A DNA stretch of 64,000 nucleotides from Lewinellaceae bacterium (GCA_016716135.1 JADJWX010000006.1:310001-374000), one strand, 5' to 3'. Counted from the first letter of the stretch, positions 23,801 through 30,651 are shown. Translations and numbers: made by a program. The notes: a model not told the origin generated them from the letters alone.

Positions 23801-24220
23801 CTCCAGGGTGGCCGCCTGCTCAGTGAGGTTTTGCGCCTGCACGCACCGGCGCTTGAACCGAAGGCCTATTCTGCCGACTTTGCCCGGACGAGTGTGGAAC
23901 TGGAATTCACCGAAGCGGCCAATATTGCTATCGATGATCCGGCTTCTGTCGAAAAACAGATCGAACTGCTGCAAAACCGGCCCAACCCGTTCACGCACCA
24001 TACCGTTATCGGATTCATGCTGCCCGAGGCCTGCACGGCGCAATTGCGCATCCTCGATGCCAGCGGCCGCGAACTGTTGCGCATCGACGGCGACTACCCG
24101 GCCGGCTACAACGAGGAGACCATTCAACTCCGCGACATCGGGGCGATTGGCATACTGTACTACGAACTGACCACGCCGTACGGCAAACAAACCCGTACCA
24201 TGAAGGCCGTTGGTCCGTAA
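10892..24220 (+). CDS. Giant secreted HYR-repeat protein, segment B with T9SS sorting tail
   Basis: Real continuity with segment A begins at about 10925. Most of the 4,442-codon frame is HYR/Ig-like repeats of about 85-90 residues, each with a TCP...VECD start, a DNCD core and a TRTWxATDACGN end. Two blocks are strongly homogenised (13826-15393 and 21060-22380). From about 22890 the protein changes: a carboxypeptidase-regulatory-like domain (TGTIIWEGND), a dockerin-like EF-hand stretch (AADVDMDNMITANDEV), a cohesin-like domain, and finally a type A T9SS sorting domain (LLQNRPNPF ... YYELTTPYGKQTRTMK). The tail predicts export through SprA/T9SS and attachment to the cell surface. With the 5' part the gene spans about 7,400 codons. 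A strong terminator follows at 24247. Confidence 0.88.
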   Translation: MKCRAKRRTARSRPETITRTYYIEDDCGNFAICTQTIVVDDEVEPTLTCPAELAAICDSDEQAVYANFDAFETAGGSAADNCTIDEGSFQLLDEDSDGETCPETVTRTYQIADQCGNLATCEQRIVVNDMEAPELTCPANLTATCSITEQPAYADLAAFETAGGEADDNCGIDALSFTLFSEISDNNTCPEVITRTYRIADLCGNTAACEQTITIDDEEIPELVCPANLTATCSITEQPPYTSLAGFEAANGTADDNCGINASSFVLLSEISDDNSCPEVVTRTYQVADLCGNVSSCVQTVTIDDEIPPTALCQDITVELADITITVPAEDVNDNSTDNCNGQLTFSLSPNTFDCSNLGDNAVELTVTDACGNESVCSATITVTLENGVTELPTVALDQSASVICSGDEYTLEFGGGSNPAGTVYMVTWTIAPTFTSSMPTDENVTLGDDFGPTTGEGMVTTTDLDLTGIIDNINVNSVDITFTVTPKYGPCAGTPATITVTVRPLPQVLSIDPTPPTAICSGAEVGPFSVEHNIVAGLNNNQIMWMWSGTDITAAPDMGTDTDGSNGLIVGATTLTNTGATAQTATLTIIPKRLNANNLLCEGPAFTVEILVEPKPAIVCPDDIVATTDGGNCDTTITLTHPALNYDPVNCPGGSLEISFAAGTPAPAGLPTGGGVSPGGSDAFSFENGQTLVTYTVTDGQGNTANCTFTVDVTDNDKPVVTCPDPLTVECDDDLTPGAMAPTGIATATDNCPPVAMLTHEDENSPGPGCPQEYVIFRTWTAKDDAGNESTCIQVITVDDSTPPVISCPANTTVDCNTSTEPAETGTAGATDNCSMPTVAYDDEIVDGDCPQEFTIERTWLALDACGNQTTCVQTIFVQDIILPTISCPAAVTVECDDDLTPGDPGQGFPTGFATATDNCDPAPALTHDDSDPFIIPNGCPEDIIIQRTWTVRDACGNETSCVQAIRVQDTTAPVIDVEAEDKTVECDGSGNTTDLNDWLDNNGGAEATDACGTVTWTNDFVALSNDCGATGTVTVTFTATDECDNASVTTATFTIEDTTAPTMEVEAEDKTVECDGSGNTTDLNDWLAANGGAEASDICGDVTWSNDFVELSDGCGATGSVMVTFTAKDDCGNESVTTATFTIEDTTPPSIDTEASDLMVECDGSGNTTALADWLADNGGAEASDICGGVTWSNDFDELSDGCGATGSVTVTFTAKDDCGNESVTTATLTIKDETPPTIVTEAGDKTVECDGNGNMTELADWLAANGGAEASDDCGAVSWSNDFVALSDDCGATGSAVVTFAATDACGNTSYTTATFTIEDTTPPGLTAEAADRTVECDGAGNADDLNAWLAANGGAEAADACGSVSWSNDFAGLSDGCGATGSVTVTFTATDECDNESVTTATFTIEDTSDPELTAEAEDLIVECDGAGNTTDLANWLAANGGAEASDACSDVTWTNDFVELSDGCGETGSTTVIFTATDDCGNAVQTTATFTIEDTTFPDLVCPKDTVINCEVDPIPANTGTATVSDACDSGVMATFSDAGDPAGNCPERTITRTWMAIDACQNTTACEQIIVVQDTTKPVIVCPAHITVSCEEGTDVSVTGEATATDNCDTDPVVLSTDTRTDGDCPNEYSIARRWVAVDNCQKLAVCVQNITVQDITPPNITLCPDPITVECNTSTDPSVTGMAEATDNCSPPPVVESDDEIVPSMDCPQEFQIIRTWKATDACENTTTCVQTITVDDSKPPVITCAPNVTVECDADLTPGAGNPTGITTATDVCDTAPVVLLDDEVIISGDCPQEKTIIRTWVALDACSNGTVCVQTITVEDTTPPVLTCPADFTVECDETPDPVLTGDLEQSMIEDNCDEGPFAIDYEDNTGQGNCANGALITRTWMATDACGNTGTCIQQISVDDSEAPVITCPADATVECDESTHPDALGSASATDNCDMDPVITYEDESTQTDDGSCTDYSYTITRTWTAADACGNVSTCIQTIIVEDMTVPTITFCPESTTVECDQPTDPQTLGFAQATDNCDGNLTIGFDDESTQTDEGACTDFSYTITRTWTATDACDNATTCIQTITVQDMTDPVILCPEPTTVQCDQPTDPSATGEATATDNCDGNPTITYDDASTQTDDGSCTDFSYTITRTWTATDACGNSSNCEQPIIVVDTQAPVFTDCPPTITVECDLNASNTNTDPANTGVPTAEDNCDPDPTITSSDVEVTTGLQCPVVKQITRTWTVEDACGNSTSDCVQLIQVLDNTAPLIECPADITLDCATATDPVNTGGMAIAIDACDATPTIVWEDEQTTGPCMNDSLTVITRTWFAFDNCGNVEVCDQFIALIDETAPVFNVCPPRDTINCEVDPDPQVTGMAEVVDNCDAAPGVDYADVSEVDPDCPQGKIITRTWTAVDHCGNMTTCEQIIVVQDTTRPVLICPNDITVQCDDSTDPADTGEPLAQDNCDPNVLIANPVDMITPGACPGSFTIKRTWLAADDCDNGTLCMQTITVQDTEPPTWVTEPGDLDKTVDCDDPDALTAAQELFPVAEDNCDDDVTNIEKEEGDFVPGQCPHTGTYTNTWTVTDECGNVSEVFTQVITVQDIVAPTFTVPADATVYSDGNCEYDASTTVTGDVDDEDDNCATDLEATFSDDIADGDCAGDKIITRTWTLADGCGNVLTQTQVITVLDTLQPTFPKPADMTLTTEDGATCPEIASISLTIDQANPVATGNTAFSYTVHGINIDGPMVYSDNCSDGDDLKLFVWNIFEDWDGPADDCQRQIRVLWRVYDDCGNFRQRQQIFTIVDNSAPEFTVPADLTIYCEDNPTDLSLTGDVTDEFDNCHTGLEASYSDASTQTDDGSCTDYSYTITRTWTLDDGCGNTLVQTQTIVVEDITSPTLSCPPNITISCDASTLPDNTGMATADDNCDGDPEISYSDTDNQTNNGTCTDQAYLITRVWTAVDACGNQAQPCTQTIQLIDDEAPVITCPADATVNCSDDISPTVLGVATAMDNCDPAPGIADHIDFTLTAPTMCPEVKVIIRTWQTVDNCNNPAACTQRIAFVDLTAPEFDFCPKDTVINCDADYSIAALGGDATAIDNCGGPVSIEYLGEISEPTPCPQGQLITRSWEAEDECGNTSICKQIIEVQDTTRPTIICPGDVTVQCNESTDPDENPNMGVPTVSDNCDMDLATSYTETNLGGDDCTQTVLRNWITSDDCNIAAACIQVITITDSEAPVWTFVPASVQLECDGVAPPYEAATAEDECDADITVTYEGEVSEPGACPGSTVITRTWSTFDDCGNQTSTQQVITIQDSQPPTWTTDPLPADLTLECGETIPDPATLEAEDFCDDEISVEYAEERTDGPCPQAYTLTRSWTVEDDCGNVTTHIQVITVEDTAAPQLTCPPTDLTLECGNPENADLIAAWLASASAEDDCGDATVTNNYAVANFSDGCGETGEQVVIFFAVDACQNQSEPCTRTIRIEDNTAPVLSCPDDLILECGATANEGLIANWLATATAEDACGDATVSHNYSPTAFSDGCGETGEQTVTFQAIDECQNNAEPCTAKIVIVDSTPPVLSCPDDLTLECGDPANADLIATWLAEATAEDACGDATVKNDYDLANFSDGCGETGEQTVTFQAIDDCENESEVCTRTISIQDDTPPTLTCPQADLTLECGDPENADLIAAWLATATAEDACGDATVNNTYNPDNFSDGCGNTGEQAVVFAAVDACQNQSQPCTRTISIVDNTPPVLTCPQADLTLECGDPENDDLIAAWLDSATAEDACGDATVDHNYSPTAFSNGCGETGEQTVSFQAFDECQNSSTVCSAKIVIVDNTPPTFTVPADITLYADADCEVDYGLVGDVTDEADNCSIDLEATFEDVAEPGPGGTERTVFRTWKLTDDCGNMTVLTQTIAIRDTTPPTYVCPEDAVLAPNTDTCTHVIANQDFDPTFLADNCGIEGVGYELAGATFGSGSGSLQGVAFEVGKTTVTWTVKDVNGNATTCTAIIQVSVCATITGTIIWEGNDADTVGVAQATVTLSGDDNQAVGPTPASGDYSITPAGGSNFVITPSKPGSMTTIPIDPLNGVDDLDATLIRLHYNGFLLITDPYKLIAADVDMDNMITANDEVQIRRALIGSTTALELFAIPWRFVPDTTDTPWSLGYHPAPNPFLLPIPSTRVLTGAGSGANEQNFYGIKKGDVNATADPLLKPAPIEPLVYRVQDEQLRTGKSITVVFRAANFEDLITFQHALFADPAYLQLETVETKGSPLALNPDEHFGLSRANAGDIRTLWLDTDGHTLADGTPLFALRFKVLQGGRLLSEVLRLHAPALEPKAYSADFARTSVELEFTEAANIAIDDPASVEKQIELLQNRPNPFTHHTVIGFMLPEACTAQLRILDASGRELLRIDGDYPAGYNEETIQLRDIGAIGILYYELTTPYGKQTRTMKAVGP
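13826..15393 (+). repeat. Six tandem 88-residue repeats (about 264 bp each)
   Basis: Six consecutive units share an EAEDKTVECDGSGNTT start, a DWLAANGGAEASDACG centre and a TATFTIEDTTPP end. Units begin near 13826, 14090, 14353, 14614, 14878 and 15143. They are much more alike than the repeats around them. Confidence 0.85.
21060..22380 (+). repeat. Five tandem ~87-residue repeats
   Basis: Five consecutive units share LTLECGDPENADLIAAWL, TAEDACGDATV and FSDGCGETGEQ motifs, spaced about 262 bp apart. They form a second homogenised block close to the C-terminal cassette. Confidence 0.85.
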
Positions 24221-24246
24221 GCGATACATTTCGTTTTTCAAGAATG

Positions 24247-24280
24247 GGCCCTTCCGGATTCGCCGGAGGGGCCTTTTTTT
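24247..24280 (+). terminator. Intrinsic terminator of the giant gene
   Basis: The arms GGCCCTTCCGG and CCGGAGGGGCC (one G-T pair) close a short loop and are followed by seven T. It starts 27 bases after the stop codon. Confidence 0.9.
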
Positions 24281-24766
24281 GAATGTCAAATGGCAAACAA
24301 GGAATTTCGAAGGTTGAAGTGGTTTGGCCCGAAACAGGGAACGCGCTACGATTTCTTAATACTACGTTTTCACTTTAAAATCAGACGTTTCGTAATGCTC
24401 AACATGACAAGTCTTTTTGTTAGACTTGTTTATGGGATTTTCCGCTGCGCTCGAAATTTCAGCACGCACAGGGCATTTTTTGAGCGCAGCGAGAAATCCA
24501 GTGTAAATTTTCCCCCGCAGTTTGTTGTAGACCAGTGGGAGACATCTAAACTTAAAGTGACAAAGTAGTATTAAGGGTTTAGAGGGGTGAACTACTTTTC
24601 AATTTGAAAAGTCAAAAGTGTGCACCCTCTCGGGTTTCTTAAATTGATGGCTTTGGGGGAGGGCGCCCTCTAAATAGCAGCGTTCCTGCCATCCCAATTT
24701 TTTTCCAAAAAAATCCCCGGCAATTCGGATTTTTGTCAGGTTTAGTTAATCAGTCCGGTCCTACTC
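24281..24766. other. Non-coding gap before the amylase gene
   Basis: Nearly 500 bases without a credible gene. The only structure seen is the palindromic element at 24355-24575 plus its flank ACTTTTCAATTTGAAAAGTC near 24593. No TAnnTTTG promoter with a proper -33 box was found before the amylase start. Confidence 0.5.
24355..24575. repeat. Foldback (MITE/REP-like) element, diverged copy
   Basis: Outer arms at 24355-24379 and 24551-24575 match in about 22 of 25 positions (CTTAATACTAC ... GTAGTATTAAG). Inner arms at 24435-24452 and 24482-24499 carry CCGCTGCGCTC and GAGCGCAGCGAG. The outer arm end, the CTGCGCTCG core and the nearby TTTGAAAAGTCAAAAGT are shared with the better preserved element at 34795-35116. 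Confidence 0.75.
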
Positions 24767-27700
24767 ATGAATTGTCCTCTATCCCGTGCTGCGGCATGCC
24801 TGCCGTTCCTCTCCTTGTTTTTTTTCATTCAAAAACCGGCACATAGCCAGGATGTGATCCTTCAGGGATTCTACTGGAATACTCACCCGGGCGACGTGAC
24901 CAACACGACCTCAGGCGGTATTTGGTGGGACAGCCTGAGCAATGCCGCACCGCAAATAGCCGCTGCCGGTTTTCAAACCGTTTGGACGCCGCCGCCCACC
25001 AAGGGTTTTGCCGGTGTATGGGACATGGGCTACGGCACCTACGATTATTTCGACCTCGGAGAGTTCGACAGCAAGTTCACCACCCGCACCCGCCACGGCA
25101 GCCGTAGCCAGCTCGACGGCATGCTCAACGCTTTGCACAGCAACGGCCTGAAGGCCATGTGCGATGTGGTGCTCAACCACCGCGGCGGCGCCGATGCCCA
25201 GGCCATGTACCAGGTGGGCGGCGGCACGGGGTACAACGTGTTCACGCCGCCCAGCAGCCGTATTCTCAGCGGCCCGGCCCATGTGCATCCGAATTTGTTC
25301 CACGCCGACAATGACCCGGATTACCACAATGCCATTTTTTTCGAAGACCTCTGCTATTTCAATGAAAATGACGCCAACCCGCCCACCAACCCCGACGGCA
25401 CGGCCGGCGCCTGGTTTTTCGGTGCGCCTACACTCATGGGTTCCATGGGCGACTCGCTCATCATGTGGGGGCGCTGGCTGCTGAGCGATGTGGGCTTCGA
25501 CGAGTTCCGGCTCGATGCGGTCAAGCATATCGACCCCTGGTTTACTAAAAAATTCCTGATCGAATCCGTCAACGGCGCTCAACCGTTTGCCGTCGGCGAA
25601 TCCTTCGACTATACCCCGGCCAACCTGGTGAATTACTGGAGCGAAGTGCAGGCTACCGGCAATAGCGGCGGCGTGAAAAATGCCAAAATTTCGCTCTTCG
25701 ACTTTCCCCTGCGGGCTGCATTGAAAACCGTGCTCAACGACGGCTCCGGCTCGGCCGACCTCTACAACACCCTGGGCAATGCAGGCCTGGTTTGGAGCAC
25801 CGGCATGGGCGGCTTCGACGTGGTTACCTGGCTGGAAAGCCACGACACTGACCGCCAAGGCTTCATCGGGGCGTCCTCGGGCTGCCCGGTGCCTGCCGGC
25901 GCCACTTGCCTGGAGGTACACACGGAATCGGACCACGATCCCATCGTTTCCGACAAGGAGGATATGGGCTACCCCTTCCTGCTGGCTTCGGAAGGCCGCC
26001 CGGTGGTATTCTGGAAAGACTGGTTCTGGTACGGCATGGCCGACGACATCGCCTGGCAGATCGCCCTGCGCGCCGCCACAGCTACCGGCGGCTCCGAACA
26101 TATTCAGAACCTGGGCGGCGACTGGAATGCCGGCGCCGCTTTTGAACCCAATAACAACGGCGGCAATATGTTTGCCATGCGCCGCAACGGCCTCACCGGC
26201 GGGGTAAGCGACGGCATGATACTTGGCCTGAACGACGATCCCAACCAGGAACACGCCGTCTGGGTCAATACGCCGTTTTCCAATAAAATTCTGAAAGATT
26301 ACTCCGATAGTTACCTGTTCCAAGCTACCGAAGCCTTCGGCGATAGCCGGGCGCTGATAAAGGCCCAGCCGCGCGATTATTCCTGGTGGGCGCCCACCGG
26401 CCTTTACCCCAAACCTGCCGGAATCCCCGCCAGCCATTTCACGATGAATGCCCCTCCGGGCGGCTACCCGCACTTTATCGCCATTTGCGCCGCCGACGCG
26501 GCAAACTTTATCGTCAACGGCGCGCCGATCGCTGCCGGCGACGAGCTGGCCGTGAAAAATACCGGCGGTCAGGTGGTGGGCATCGGCCGCATCGGACAGG
26601 GCTTTCGCTGGGACGGGGTGCACGATATGATCATTGAAGTGTTGGGCGGCGCCAGTGCCGCTGCCGGCATGGTCGACGGCGAAGTTTTCCGCCTGTTTGT
26701 GTACGACGGCAGCGCCAGCGCGGAAGTGGAGATCGCAACGGTGCGGTTTGCCGCCTCCGGCGAAAATTTCAACTTCTCGCCCAGCCGCCCCAACTCGCCC
26801 AACCGCAACGGCAACTTTTCCACGTTCGCCCTCCAAACGAGCGGTGAGGGCGAATTTGCCTACAATGCGGGGTTTAAAATTTCCCGTATCCGGGCCTTCA
26901 ATTCGCAGCCGGTGGTCAACCAGCCCTTTTGTGCCGGCGACAATGCCGCAACCAGCGTCTACGGCGATGGTTGGCAAAACGGCGACAACGGCGGTACGGG
27001 CTTCGGCGCCTGGACGCTCTCGCCCAACCCCAATGCCGGTAATGCCGGTTTCTTCATCAGCGCATCCAATTTCAACGGCGACGGCGATAATAATGCTGAC
27101 GGCGATATCAATACCTCCGGCATTGCCTGGGGTACTTATGCCAACAGCGGCGGCACCGCCAATGCAGTACGCAATTTTGTGACCGACCTGACGCCCGGCT
27201 CGGAATTCACCCTGGCGCTGGATAACGGCTTCCTGGACAACGGCGCCTCCATCGGTTTCGGCTTGCAAAACAGCAGCGGCAACAACCTGCTCGAGTTTTA
27301 CTACCGCGGCGGCGATGCCGTGAATTCTTACAAACGAAACGACAACGCCGGCGAGCAAAATATCGGCCTGGGTTTCACCGACGAAGGCCTGAGCCTGAGT
27401 TTTAGCCTGCTTACCGCCACTACGTACGAAATGACCGTAACCCCGCTTGGCGGCGGCGCGCCGGTCACGTTTTCCGGAACACTGTCGAATCCGGCCGGCG
27501 GGCAAAATATCAGCCGCGTGCGGTTGTTCAATTTTAATTCCGGAAACGGCGGCGCCCGCGATGCCTTTTTTAACAGCATGGGCGTTTGTTTTGCGCCAAC
27601 ACTCGTAATCAACGAGGTGGATTATGACCAGGTGGGGACGGACATGGCTGAATTTATCGAACTGAAAAATGCAGGCAGCACAACGGTCAACCTCGACCCC

Positions 27701-30634
27701 TACACACTCGAACTGGTCAACGGCGGCGATAACACGGTTTACCAAACGGTTGACCTCCCGAATGTCAATCTGGCGCCGGGCGATTATTTTGTGATCTGTG
27801 GAAACGGTTCGGGGGTTCCGAATTGCGATTTTCCGTTTCCGGGCGCCCTCTCGAATCGAATTCAAAACGGTGCGCCCGATGCCGTACGGCTGCTGCTGAA
27901 CGTTGGCGTTCTGGTGGATGCGCTCAGTTACGAAGGCACCGTTACGGGTGCTGCAGAAGGCACAGGTACCGCTGCGAGCGACAGTGACGATACCCACGGC
28001 GTCGGCCTCTCCCGCCTGCCCGACGGCAACGATACCAATGACAATAACAGCGACTTTGCCCTGACCTGCAGCACGCCCGGCACCGCCAATACCGGCAATG
28101 CCAACAGCGACGGCGACAGCTACCCGGATACTTGCGATAACTGCCCGAACGACGACAACGAATCCCAGGCGGATACCGACGAAGACGGCCTGGGCGACGC
28201 CTGCGACGATTGTCCGCTGGCGGTGGATGGCCTTGCCAATTTTAATGCCGGCGCCTGCAACTGCGAGCCGGGCTATTTTCAGGTAACGGAAATCCGCAAC
28301 AGCGAAACGGTCATCATCGGTTGTCAGCCTTGTCCGCCGGGTTCCTTTTGTCCGGATGGCATAGCGTCCGTGCCCTGTCCGGCCGGTTATTACAGCAATG
28401 TATCCGGTTCGGCGTCCTGCATTCCCTGCGCGGCGGGCAGTTTTAATGCCACCACCGGCGCTACGGTGTGCACGAAGTGCCTGGCAGGTGAATTCAGTGA
28501 TGTGGCTGCGGCCACGGAATGCACGGCCTGCCCGGCCGGCAAGTTCAGTGCGATCACCGGGGCCACGATGTGCGAAAATTGTCCGGCAGGTACGTTCAGC
28601 GCCACTGCCGGCGCTACGGCATGCACCTTTTGCGAAGCGGGTTATTTTAACGCAACACCGGGGGCTACGGCTTGTCAGGCCTGCGAAGCGGGATATTTCA
28701 GCGATATGGAAGGTGCAACGAGTTGTCAGGCCTGCGCGGCGGGTAGTTACAGCAGTGCGCCTGCCGCGACAAGTTGTACGGCCTGTTCCGAAGGGACATT
28801 CAGCAGCGCGCCGGGATCCGTTAATTGCACGGCCTGCCCGGCCGGCAAGTTCAGTGCGACTACCGGGGCCACGATGTGCGAAAATTGTCCGGCAGGTACG
28901 TTCAGCGCCACCACCGGGGCTTCGGCATGCACTTTATGCGAAGCGGGTTATTTTAACGCAACACCGGGGGCTTCGGCTTGTCAGGCCTGCGAAGCGGGCT
29001 ATTTCAGTGCCGGCCAGGGTGCAGTGGCCTGTACCGCTTGCGCGGTCAATACCTACAGCAATGCCACTGCCTCCACCGCCTGCCTTTCCTGCGGCAGCGG
29101 GTTTTACAGTCCACCGGCATCCACGGCTTGCACGATGTGTGCGGTGAGTTTCACGGCCACGCCTTCGGCGGAATCCTGCGCAGGTTACATGGACGGTCAG
29201 ATTGCCATAAGCAACGTAACGGGCGGCACGGCGCCCTTCCTGTACTCGATCGACAACGGTGCGAACTACGCTGCGACGTCCACGTTTACCGGTTTGTCTG
29301 CCGGATTTTACCTGGTGCGGGTACTGGACGATTACGGTTGTGAGAGCGATGCCCAGCAGGTGGAGGTGGTTGCCGGTACTTGTCCGCTGACCTTTAGCGG
29401 AACGATCATTTGGGAGCACGATAACATCTCCGGGGTAAAAGACGCCACCGTAGCCTTGAGTGGCGCCGGCACGGGCAGCGGGCAGACCGACATCAACGGT
29501 GATTACACGATCAGCATCCCGCTGGTCAGTGGAAATTATACCCTGAAACCCTTAAAAAATAGCAACAAAACCAACGGCTTGTCCGTCGTGGATGCCCTGG
29601 TTGTTCAGCAACACCTGACCGGGAATGCGCCTATCACCGACCCGTACAAACAGGTGGCTGCCGACGTGAATAAAAGCAACTCGATTACGACGCTCGACGC
29701 TGCGCTGATCAACCAGGTATTGCTCGGCAACCCGGCAGCGAATGCTATTTTCAATACGTCCTGGCGTTTTGTGCCGGCATCGTATGCGTTGCCGCTGCCG
29801 CCCTGGGGTTTTCCTGAAAAGATTGACCTGACGGGTGTGAACGCCGACCAGAGTGGCCTCGATTTCACCGGCATTAAACTCGGTGATCTGGCGGCCGGCT
29901 ACGCCGACCCGGCTAATTTCGGCGGCGGCAGTCCCAAACCCTTGCGCTGGCGAATAGGCGATCAACTGCTGGACCAAACCGGTCCGCTGGCGCTGGATGT
30001 TGCTACGGCGGCGTTCGATGACCTGGCCGCCCTGCAGTGCGCCTTCCGCTTCGATCCGGCGCAGCTGGCGCTCGACAGTATCGAAGTGCTGCAACGTTTG
30101 CCGCTGGCGGCGGGCGATTTTGGATTGTTTGACAAAAACAAAGGGGAAATCCGCCTGGTTTGGTCCAACGGCAGCAAGGGCTTCGACCTGGAAGCGGGCG
30201 CTTCGGTGTTCCGCCTGCATTTCCAGGTGCTGCAAACCGGCAACCGCCTGAGCGAAGCCTTGGGCCTCGGTTCGGCCATTCTGCCGGGTTTTGCCTACAC
30301 CAGCACCCTGGTGGAAAGCGCCGTTGAACTGGATTTTGTAAACGTAACGGCTACCGGCGCGCCGCTTTCGCCGGTTGGTTTGCAGTTGTTCCAAAACCGG
30401 CCGAATCCTTTCCACGAGGCTACGACGGTCAGTTTTTTCTTGCCGGAAGCCTGCACAGCGCAACTGCGGGTGCTGGATGTCGGCGGACGGGAGTTATTGC
30501 GTTTGGACGGCGAATATCCGGCCGGGTTGAATGCAGTGGATTTGCATGTACCCGATGCCAGCGGGGTGCTGTACTATGAGTTGGTGACGCCGTTTGGGAA
30601 GTTGGTGCGGAAGATGACGGGGCTGGGGCGGTAG
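24767..30634 (+). CDS. Secreted multidomain alpha-amylase (GH13) with T9SS tail
   Basis: A signal peptide (residues 1-27, ending PAHSQ) precedes a GH13 alpha-amylase domain (about 28-480) that would cut alpha-1,4 glucans outside the cell. All four GH13 regions are visible: DVVLNH (~133), FRLDAVKH with nucleophile Asp250, VGESF with acid Glu278, and ESHDTD with Asp360. After it come a beta-rich region, a lamin-tail-like domain (about 945-1090, LVINEVDYDQ), thrombospondin type 3-like Asp repeats (near 1115-1150), Cys-rich GCC2/GCC3-type repeats (about 1185-1460), one SprB-type repeat (CAGYMDGQIAISNV), then the dockerin-like, cohesin-like and T9SS sorting cassette shared with the giant gene. At 1,955 residues it is about four times a normal amylase. 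Start: ATG at 24767 places the signal peptide at the terminus. Confidence 0.92.
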   Translation: MNCPLSRAAACLPFLSLFFFIQKPAHSQDVILQGFYWNTHPGDVTNTTSGGIWWDSLSNAAPQIAAAGFQTVWTPPPTKGFAGVWDMGYGTYDYFDLGEFDSKFTTRTRHGSRSQLDGMLNALHSNGLKAMCDVVLNHRGGADAQAMYQVGGGTGYNVFTPPSSRILSGPAHVHPNLFHADNDPDYHNAIFFEDLCYFNENDANPPTNPDGTAGAWFFGAPTLMGSMGDSLIMWGRWLLSDVGFDEFRLDAVKHIDPWFTKKFLIESVNGAQPFAVGESFDYTPANLVNYWSEVQATGNSGGVKNAKISLFDFPLRAALKTVLNDGSGSADLYNTLGNAGLVWSTGMGGFDVVTWLESHDTDRQGFIGASSGCPVPAGATCLEVHTESDHDPIVSDKEDMGYPFLLASEGRPVVFWKDWFWYGMADDIAWQIALRAATATGGSEHIQNLGGDWNAGAAFEPNNNGGNMFAMRRNGLTGGVSDGMILGLNDDPNQEHAVWVNTPFSNKILKDYSDSYLFQATEAFGDSRALIKAQPRDYSWWAPTGLYPKPAGIPASHFTMNAPPGGYPHFIAICAADAANFIVNGAPIAAGDELAVKNTGGQVVGIGRIGQGFRWDGVHDMIIEVLGGASAAAGMVDGEVFRLFVYDGSASAEVEIATVRFAASGENFNFSPSRPNSPNRNGNFSTFALQTSGEGEFAYNAGFKISRIRAFNSQPVVNQPFCAGDNAATSVYGDGWQNGDNGGTGFGAWTLSPNPNAGNAGFFISASNFNGDGDNNADGDINTSGIAWGTYANSGGTANAVRNFVTDLTPGSEFTLALDNGFLDNGASIGFGLQNSSGNNLLEFYYRGGDAVNSYKRNDNAGEQNIGLGFTDEGLSLSFSLLTATTYEMTVTPLGGGAPVTFSGTLSNPAGGQNISRVRLFNFNSGNGGARDAFFNSMGVCFAPTLVINEVDYDQVGTDMAEFIELKNAGSTTVNLDPYTLELVNGGDNTVYQTVDLPNVNLAPGDYFVICGNGSGVPNCDFPFPGALSNRIQNGAPDAVRLLLNVGVLVDALSYEGTVTGAAEGTGTAASDSDDTHGVGLSRLPDGNDTNDNNSDFALTCSTPGTANTGNANSDGDSYPDTCDNCPNDDNESQADTDEDGLGDACDDCPLAVDGLANFNAGACNCEPGYFQVTEIRNSETVIIGCQPCPPGSFCPDGIASVPCPAGYYSNVSGSASCIPCAAGSFNATTGATVCTKCLAGEFSDVAAATECTACPAGKFSAITGATMCENCPAGTFSATAGATACTFCEAGYFNATPGATACQACEAGYFSDMEGATSCQACAAGSYSSAPAATSCTACSEGTFSSAPGSVNCTACPAGKFSATTGATMCENCPAGTFSATTGASACTLCEAGYFNATPGASACQACEAGYFSAGQGAVACTACAVNTYSNATASTACLSCGSGFYSPPASTACTMCAVSFTATPSAESCAGYMDGQIAISNVTGGTAPFLYSIDNGANYAATSTFTGLSAGFYLVRVLDDYGCESDAQQVEVVAGTCPLTFSGTIIWEHDNISGVKDATVALSGAGTGSGQTDINGDYTISIPLVSGNYTLKPLKNSNKTNGLSVVDALVVQQHLTGNAPITDPYKQVAADVNKSNSITTLDAALINQVLLGNPAANAIFNTSWRFVPASYALPLPPWGFPEKIDLTGVNADQSGLDFTGIKLGDLAAGYADPANFGGGSPKPLRWRIGDQLLDQTGPLALDVATAAFDDLAALQCAFRFDPAQLALDSIEVLQRLPLAAGDFGLFDKNKGEIRLVWSNGSKGFDLEAGASVFRLHFQVLQTGNRLSEALGLGSAILPGFAYTSTLVESAVELDFVNVTATGAPLSPVGLQLFQNRPNPFHEATTVSFFLPEACTAQLRVLDVGGRELLRLDGEYPAGLNAVDLHVPDASGVLYYELVTPFGKLVRKMTGLGR
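28523..29008 (+). repeat. Internal duplication in the Cys-rich repeats of the amylase gene
   Basis: A stretch of about 180 bp (28523-28702) recurs at 28829-29008, offset by 306 bp (102 codons), with few changes. Both copies encode the run CPAGKFSA ... CENCPAGTFSA ... CEAGYFNATPGA. Confidence 0.85.
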
Positions 30635-30651
30635 GTGTTTCGTGTGGTTTA

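Noticed and set aside
24290..24568. 92-codon frame in the gap before the amylase
   Set aside because: It crosses the arms of the palindromic element and has no protein-like pattern.
24911..27997. 1,028-codon minus-strand frame opposite the amylase
   Set aside because: Antisense shadow of a gene with a complete GH13 active site.
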